A DNA stretch of 64,000 bases from Pseudonocardia sp. MH-G8. Its GTDB lineage: Bacteria; Actinomycetota; Actinomycetes; Mycobacteriales; Pseudonocardiaceae. Below are positions 59,701 through 64,000 of the stretch, piece after piece. The notes under the pieces were generated by a model that was given only the letters and a program-made list of their open reading frames with translations, did not search any database and had not been told where the DNA came from. Each line of letters begins with the position of its first letter. Positions within the stretch are counted from its first letter, which is position 1. Location: assembly GCF_002262885.1 (NCBI RefSeq), contig NZ_NKYF01000032.1, forward strand, positions 37,754-101,753, given 5' to 3'. A program made the position numbers and the translations under genes.

Positions 59701-60187
59701 CACCCACTTGGCCAAGCTCGACGACCAGTCACGATCCGGGGACGTGTGGCGGCGGCGAGTGTTCGACGCCCGCGAGCACGTCGAGTTCCGCGCCATCGAG
59801 ACCCGTCTCGACGGGGTGAAGGTCGTCCACGACGGCGTCTCGGGTATGAGTGGCGGCGAAGGGCAGGAGCTGATCGCGTTCATCCTCGGAGCAGCACTCC
59901 GGTTCCGCCTCGGCGAGGGCCGGGACGGTCCGCCCAGCTACGCGTCGGTCATCCTCGACGAAGGGTTCGTTAAGGCCGATAGCGACTACACCGGCCGCGC
60001 GCTGGCCGCATTGCAGGCTCTGGGCTTCCAGCTGATCGTGGGCGCACCCCGGGAGAAGGCGACCGCCTTCGAGGACTACGTGGAGTCCGTCGCGTACATC
60101 AACGTCGACGTGGACCATCCCGCCCGCGTGCGCATCTACCCGATGACGATGACGGAGGCACTGCGGCTCGAGGGCGAACGCGAGTGA
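56741..60187 (+). CDS. jetC: Wadjet SMC-like ATPase JetC
   Basis: A 1148-residue SMC-like protein. Walker A GPSGRGKST lies near residue 58, after FRISTVQILNWGAYSGLQIM. Two long helical stretches flank a hinge-like region near 500-640. The ABC signature MSGGEGQE is near 1036 and Walker B YASVILDEGFVKAD near 1067. This is the motor of Wadjet (JetABCD), which recognises and cuts plasmids by loop extrusion. It is intact. Partners JetA and JetB, the MukF- and MukE-like subunits, are missing, so the complex cannot work as known. Confidence 0.9.
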   Translation: MTVVPAAATPTDQSGSLPVHPDGHAAAQFRISTVQILNWGAYSGLQIMTAARSGTAIVGPSGRGKSTLLDAMASVILPNPQEFNQAARDDRGKKRERTVYSYARGHTDQRQDENGRSATTNYLRPPGGPGFPSGTAITWETRDGRCTTAFRLAWVGPDTDGPETINGATVYGFVNDHFDLAQLNGITAVRQGASPLSKSSLERHIDQSRGDVVDSSQARVHAKMRSVMGMGSTDESQRLAMQLLRRAQASKGIFSINALFKEFVLTEPLALTRWDIALEAYREASRLYKEFETARRRTETLAPLPVIAEKYRAAGADYLTKNGLLTGDHDDPTPIRIWHAEKITEWARSAIDDNRLAKAETDEVHATAVTVANAAERSEQDTITQLTAAGGDRSAVITEQLKGARKDQEQVEKDRRQFETRLSVFELTLPTSSGDVTLTHASLVELTAQEQTLLRDTSEQASKAAGRLWQLRQNVTATEREITGLRARRSLIPEDADGRRNRIASALDIDTDRLRYAGELLQLKPEHRRWEKAVISLLLPLSSTLLVDSHDFARVRQYVHDHDMHGSITITPARPGSPRPAPMDGGIPALLDIADHPFQGWLAAELNETANYFCVDTDADLDDRHPAWARGSITPVGMRTGSRNRLTKDDRRLRYPWIGWDTRRLLQELDDELESIQRELEGAKSVADQADLRRESARARLDELRALNTDLTWDRIDTSATVQRIGELEAQLVLANSPEVAHLVTLLRTQRETAVVARGKVQQLEERQEGLDEQWHALTSTLEDAEDRIDGAPPLTDDERAALVATPFAAPTDVARVTVSLGEAIENLRAQIERHREDREKLEHAVVGHLAAYRNLDERTARETDGTIESLPSVLAIYEQLVTDDLPRAKDAWLAKVDEDMNRQLRGLLVQIDDDARAIKRGLAPINQVLCHVRFRQNATLSIEPVERPSSDLKDFRQIITRYTSNTVGVDAGRDADQVEKAFTRLRTHLAKLDDQSRSGDVWRRRVFDAREHVEFRAIETRLDGVKVVHDGVSGMSGGEGQELIAFILGAALRFRLGEGRDGPPSYASVILDEGFVKADSDYTGRALAALQALGFQLIVGAPREKATAFEDYVESVAYINVDVDHPARVRIYPMTMTEALRLEGERE

Positions 60188-61398
60188 TGCGCGATCCCGA
60201 TCACGTCATGGGCCAGGTTGGTGTCCGGTACGACAAGAACTGGCGCGACTGGCTGCTCAGCGGAACCGGAACGCAGTTCTCCTTTGCACTCGGGGCGCCG
60301 TCGGCGCAGGTGATCGGCCGCGACTTCGAGTCTGTCAGCCGGTGGGTACACACCTGGCGCAGCTGGGCAGAAGCTCATCCGGCCGCCCGGTTGCGCAGCA
60401 CCAAACGCCGTACCGTCGTGGGCTCCCAGGAGGTGCCCACCCACCTCGACGTACCGACGCTGGATGACCTCGTCACTCTCGATCCGGTACTCGCCAACCA
60501 TTGGCGGCGGGCCAACGAACGGTGGTCACGGATACGCGCTCTGCGCACCGATGTGCTCGTGCCGCGGCTGCGTCCCTGGCTGCAACAGATCCTCGACCTC
60601 GCCGACGTCGACTTCGAGGTTCTCCTCGAGGCCGTCAGATGGTTCGTCGAGAACCCGCGTTCCGGACTGACCACCCGGCAGGTGCCCGTCACTGGGATGC
60701 ACACGAAGTGGCTCGCCCGGAATCGGAGGCTCGTCCTGGCCTGCCTGAACAGTCGCGAACAGCCCTCTTCGGATGACCACCAAACCGACGACGAACTCGA
60801 ACAGGCCGCCCTTGACCCGCTCGGGCTGACGGCCCTTCCGGTCCACGTCGACGTGATCATCGCCGACCCGGTCGAGCGCGCCCGGATTGGTGGCCTTCGG
60901 CACATTAGCGCGCCCCTGCCCGAGGTCGCCACGCTGCCCGTCCAGCCCGACACGGTCCTGATCGTAGAGAACAAGGAGTCTGCCTACCTGGCTCCCGACC
61001 GACCCCGGACGGTGATCGTCCATTCGCTCGGCAACCATCTCAACGTCCTGGACCGGATCGGCTGGCTGGCCACCGCCGCAGACCAGCTGTACTGGGGAGA
61101 CCTCGACCGGGCCGGATTCACCTTGCTGTCACGGGCGCGCGCCCGGCTGCCGCACCTGGTCTCGGTCCTCATGGACCCCGTAACTCTGCACCAGCACAGA
61201 GTTCTCGCCGTCGCGGACGACACCCGAGTCGACCCGCCAGAACCCAACCTCACCGACACCGAAGCCGCGGCGCTCGCCGCACTCACCACTGAGCACCGCA
61301 CCTACCTGCGCCTGGAGCAGGAACGACTACCAGCGCCGTTCGCTCTCAACCAGCTGTTCCGCGCTTTGGAACGACACAGGTGCGACGGAGCGCGATAG
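60184..61398 (+). CDS. jetD: Wadjet TOPRIM nuclease JetD
   Basis: A 404-residue protein coupled to jetC by a GTG inside its stop; an ATG three bases on is an alternative start. The N-terminal domain (VRYDKNWRDWLLSGTGTQFS, FEVLLEAVRWFVENP) is DUF3322; the C-terminal TOPRIM domain (DUF2220) shows DTVLIVENKESAYLAP with the Glu near residue 262 and DQLYWGDLDRAGFTLLSRAR with the DxD. JetD cleaves DNA once the motor has stalled on a small circle. Length and active residues look intact. Confidence 0.9.
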   Translation: MMRDPDHVMGQVGVRYDKNWRDWLLSGTGTQFSFALGAPSAQVIGRDFESVSRWVHTWRSWAEAHPAARLRSTKRRTVVGSQEVPTHLDVPTLDDLVTLDPVLANHWRRANERWSRIRALRTDVLVPRLRPWLQQILDLADVDFEVLLEAVRWFVENPRSGLTTRQVPVTGMHTKWLARNRRLVLACLNSREQPSSDDHQTDDELEQAALDPLGLTALPVHVDVIIADPVERARIGGLRHISAPLPEVATLPVQPDTVLIVENKESAYLAPDRPRTVIVHSLGNHLNVLDRIGWLATAADQLYWGDLDRAGFTLLSRARARLPHLVSVLMDPVTLHQHRVLAVADDTRVDPPEPNLTDTEAAALAALTTEHRTYLRLEQERLPAPFALNQLFRALERHRCDGAR

Positions 61399-62020
61399 CT
61401 GCGGCCCTGGCCTTGTCGGCGAGTTGCAACGGCAGATGTCTGCAGGGCGCGACGGGATATGCGGCGAGCGTGGTGCTGCGCCAGCCTCACAGCCGATGGC
61501 GGCGAGGCGCACTACTTGGTGCAGCTGCGCCGCACGGACGGAGCCGATCCGGATGTGCTGGTCGTCGTGGCCAGCGAGCTGCGCGACAACCCGCGCGGGC
61601 TGGATGTGACCGCCGACGTGCCCGGGTGGGCCGGCGCGGTGCTTGACCACCTCGGTGCCCCGTTCGGTCGCGCCCGAAGCGGCCGATCGACGTCGTGGCA
61701 GTGCGCACGCTGCTCGACGCCCGGTTCGGCTACGGCAGCTCGGACGTCCCCCACGAAGATCCGTTCGCATGAGTGGGGCGCAACGGAGTCGTTCCGGGAC
61801 GGTTCAACGGATGATCCAGAACGCCAAGTCGATGACCGTCGTGTCGATCAGCTCGGCCCACCCCACCATGGCGGCCCCAGCACAGCAAGCGACGCTGGCC
61901 CGCTACGGCGCGAAACGCGCTTCGACCATCCAGCTTCCGGCATGAAACCGCTGTTCAGACCAGATCCCATCCTCAGGTAACCCTGCCACGGTAGCGGCGG
62001 GCACCGACGTTCTCGGTCCG
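61399..62020. other. gap after jetD with a decayed gene
   Basis: No intact gene in 622 bases. A possible decayed reading at 61459-61772 is listed separately. From 61773 to 62020 nothing is recognised. Confidence 0.5.
61459..61772 (+). pseudogene. frameshifted small hypothetical protein
   Basis: A reading in one frame, AHYLVQLRRTDGADPDVLVV and VASELRDNPRGLDVTADVPG, continues after a frame change near 61670 as RPKRPIDVVAVRTLLDARFG and ends GYGSSDVPHEDPFA before a TGA. The two parts together look like one compact protein of about 90-100 residues with an acidic end. Start and family are unknown. Confidence 0.35.
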
Positions 62021-63796
62021 TCACCGATTCTCGGTCGCCGGCACCGCCACCTCGAACCGATACCCGAGGTTCGTGATGCGCAGAGCGGCGCGGCGCAACC
62101 GCACGCGGGACACCAGCGGGAGGGTGGTGAGGTCGAGTCGGCGCCAGGGGCCGAGGAGCAGCAGCGTCACGGTCACAGTATCCGGGCTCCGGCGCTCCAG
62201 TGCTGTCGCCACAGCCAGCGCACTGTCCTCCATCGTGACCGACTTCGCGCGGTCCGCGATGCGAGTCAAAAGTTCGTCCCGCGCCGGCCCGTGCTGCAGG
62301 AACATCTCGGCCGCGACCTCGGCCTGAGTGCACAGGTGACTGAACGTCGACGAGCGGCCCTTCTGCTTCGCGAACACGAGACGCCCGTCGTCGGCAAACA
62401 GGTCACACGCCTCGAACGGTGTCTCGCCGCGGAGCTGGACGGGCCGATCGTCCAGCATCACGAGCCTGTCGACGGATCGGGTCGGAGCGGTCTGGACGTA
62501 CTCCGGTTCCGTACCGCCCCGGTAGGTGGGGAAGGGGAACGTGCTCAGTGGCACGGCAGACACCGCGGCGTCGAGGCGCTGGAGGAAGTCGGCCTTCACC
62601 TCCAGCAGCTCCCCGTCCCCGAGGACGTACTGGCGTTCCTCCGCGCGGAACTCCCCGACGAGCAGATCCCGCAACGGGAACTCCTGAACCGGGGCCGAGC
62701 CGGCCTTGATGCGGACCTTGCGATGCAGGGGTGCCGCCGGGCCGGGTGCGGCCTGCAGTAGCCGGGCACGGAGGTGCCGCCACTCGATGGGCCGGTGCCA
62801 GACGGACTCGTTGCCGATCCGGAACGACAGCTCGGCAGCCGGGACGTCGCCCCCTTCCAGCTCCGGCAGCACGATGTCGACGGTCGCGTCCGGATCGTCG
62901 ACGACCATCCGGCCGAGTTCGGTCAGCAGTCGCTCCGCCTCGGCGCGCGGAGCGACGGGAACGACGTGATCCACCCAGTCCCAGTCGTCGCGGTAGTCGG
63001 TGCGCTCCCGAAGTGCCGCGAGGTGGTCGGCGAGGGCGGCGAGATCCGACCACCCGTCGAGGTAGGTGGCGAGCTTGAGGCCGCGGCCACCTTCCAGGTC
63101 GGGCATCAGCTCGTCCTCCGTGCGCACGACCACCCCCCGGAGGTAGTCCGACATGGAGTCGAACCGCAGCCCCTCGACCGGAGCGGCAGCGACGCCCTTC
63201 GCCACGACCGAGTGGCGGTAGCCGTCACGCACCGTCGAGGAGAGCTGCCGAACCTGGGCGCGCGGGTCGGCGCGCTGCAGACGTCTGCGGGTTCCCTCCG
63301 GCAGGTGTCTCCACGCCTCGATCGCCGCGCCCGCGGTGTGCTTGTTGAGTGCAACGATCAGACCGAAGCGGCTGTCCACCAGCTCGTTCGGCACGACGAG
63401 CGATGCCGAGCCGAAGCACCAGACCACCGTCCGGAACGGATCCGTAGCGGTGCGGACGATCACCAGCACTGACTCGGTCTCCGTATCGGTCACAGCGTTG
63501 AGCGGCACCCCGAGTCCGCGGAGGAACGGCTTCCAGCGAGCCGTGCCCACCGGCCTGCGTCGCACCATGACAGAGAGCCGGTCGTCGGGTGTCGGTCCGG
63601 CCGCGCGCAGCGATCCGTCGGCGGTTTCGACGATCGACCAGGAACAGCCATCATCAGCGCCAAGTGCTGCATGCAGATCTCGGACGTCGGCATCGGGAAG
63701 CATCAGCTTGGCGTGCAGGTCGACGAGTACGAGCCCGACCTGCGCAGCGGTGATCGCTGACTCCCCCGACGCCTCCACAACGACCGATCGTGCCAT
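62021..63796 (-). CDS. TIGR04141/DUF6119 sporadically distributed protein
   Basis: A 591-residue protein that I recognise as the TIGR04141 (DUF6119) family, known for its patchy occurrence in defence islands and mobile regions. The hallmark is near the C-terminal third: FEACDLFADDGRLVFAKQKG, then RSSTFSHLCTQAEVAAEMFL. Other conserved segments are SVLVIVRTATDPFRTVVWCF and RLVMLDDRPVQLRGETPFEA. The ATG at 63796 is preferred; the open frame continues upstream, but only through tRNA-derived repeats, which is an artefact. The biochemical role is unknown. It is transcribed towards jetD. Confidence 0.8.
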   Translation of the reverse strand: MARSVVVEASGESAITAAQVGLVLVDLHAKLMLPDADVRDLHAALGADDGCSWSIVETADGSLRAAGPTPDDRLSVMVRRRPVGTARWKPFLRGLGVPLNAVTDTETESVLVIVRTATDPFRTVVWCFGSASLVVPNELVDSRFGLIVALNKHTAGAAIEAWRHLPEGTRRRLQRADPRAQVRQLSSTVRDGYRHSVVAKGVAAAPVEGLRFDSMSDYLRGVVVRTEDELMPDLEGGRGLKLATYLDGWSDLAALADHLAALRERTDYRDDWDWVDHVVPVAPRAEAERLLTELGRMVVDDPDATVDIVLPELEGGDVPAAELSFRIGNESVWHRPIEWRHLRARLLQAAPGPAAPLHRKVRIKAGSAPVQEFPLRDLLVGEFRAEERQYVLGDGELLEVKADFLQRLDAAVSAVPLSTFPFPTYRGGTEPEYVQTAPTRSVDRLVMLDDRPVQLRGETPFEACDLFADDGRLVFAKQKGRSSTFSHLCTQAEVAAEMFLQHGPARDELLTRIADRAKSVTMEDSALAVATALERRSPDTVTVTLLLLGPWRRLDLTTLPLVSRVRLRRAALRITNLGYRFEVAVPATENR

Positions 63797-63858
63797 CACC
63801 GCGCACTTGTGGTGAAGACTTCGTTGCCATGCGTGACCGCGGGGGCAAGTTCGTGCTC

Positions 63859-64000
63859 GTTCGAGTCCTGCCGGGGGCACAGGTTCGAGTCCTGCCGGGG
63901 GCACAGGTTCGAGTCCCGCCGGGGGCACAGGTTCGAGTCCCGCCGGGGGCACAGGTTCGAGTCCCGCCGGGGGCACAGGTTCGAGTCCCGCCGGGGGCAC
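63859..64000 (+). repeat. tandem array of tRNA 3'-end (attachment-site-like) sequences
   Basis: A 24-bp unit, GTTCGAGTCC plus CGCCGGGGGCACAG, repeats six times head to tail: starts at 63859, 63883, 63907, 63931, 63955 and 63979, running to the window edge. GGTTCGAGTCC is the T-arm of a tRNA and CGGGGGCAC the 3' half of an acceptor stem. The first two units have CTGCC, the later ones CCGCC. No full tRNA is visible; it may lie beyond 64000. The array probably records repeated insertion at a tRNA gene end. Confidence 0.8.

Noticed and set aside
63797..64000. A repetitive N-terminal extension (PPAGLEPV repeats) on the TIGR04141 protein
   Set aside because: It is the translation of tandem tRNA 3'-end sequence read backwards, a known annotation artefact. 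The ATG at 63796 begins the family homology.
63859..64000. CRISPR array
   Set aside because: The 24-bp units are directly joined with no spacers, and the unit is tRNA T-arm and acceptor sequence.

Overview
The window is high-GC actinobacterial DNA, most like Pseudonocardia or a relative. The signs are overall base composition, GTG starts, dense ATGA/GTGA start-stop overlaps, a nuoA gene, an actinobacterial tad pilus locus and PrgI/VirB4/TraG-type conjugation genes. Core sequence appears only at 1-868 (end of a nuo operon) and 26177-38806 (HxlR regulator, tad locus). The rest is accessory DNA.

Region A, 869-25.4 kb, is an integrative conjugative element (ICE) lying against a broken IS630 copy. 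A tyrosine integrase and Xis-like protein sit at the left edge. Next come an active plus a degenerate SAM methyltransferase-like pair and an intergenic array of five 11-bp GGTACC iterons. A plus-strand type IV secretion operon follows: regulator, small pilin-like protein, TrbL/VirB6-like protein with C-terminal repeats, PrgI, VirB4, VirD4/TraG, Replic_Relax protein, and a transglycosylase/NlpC enzyme. The distal cargo on the minus strand is a four-gene unit: a MoxR-like AAA+ ATPase with a winged helix, a VWA protein that also carries HExxH, a CxxC/winged-helix protein, and a DUF6283 protein. A broken GIY-YIG gene lies beside it.

Region B, 26.2-38.8 kb, is a tad (Flp-type) pilus operon. It encodes TadA, TadB and TadC, a CpaE-like ATPase, a SAF/CpaB-like protein, a Flp pilin, TadE/G pseudopilins, a lipoprotein, a secreted protein, a LysM-BTAD regulator, and a divergent A24 prepilin peptidase.

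Region C, 38.8-64.0 kb, is a mosaic island. Its left part (39.4-45.6 kb) looks like one regulated cassette: radical SAM enzyme, DEDDh exonuclease, AAA_28 nucleotide-kinase-like protein, small proteins, a NADAR-domain protein and an XRE-TPR regulator. Three related palindromes (GGGGCAAC...GTTGCCCC) precede its transcription units, so the regulator probably controls the whole set. This is the best candidate for an undescribed system.

The right part is a graveyard of defence genes and insertion sequences. It holds an orphan type I-G csb1 with a truncated csb2, an intact ISL3 element with its 8-bp duplication, truncated IS4, a frameshifted IS110, a decapitated phosphofructokinase, Wadjet jetC-jetD without jetA/jetB, and a TIGR04141/DUF6119 protein. 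It ends in a tandem array of 24-bp tRNA 3'-end sequences, which looks like a repeatedly used integration site at the right edge.
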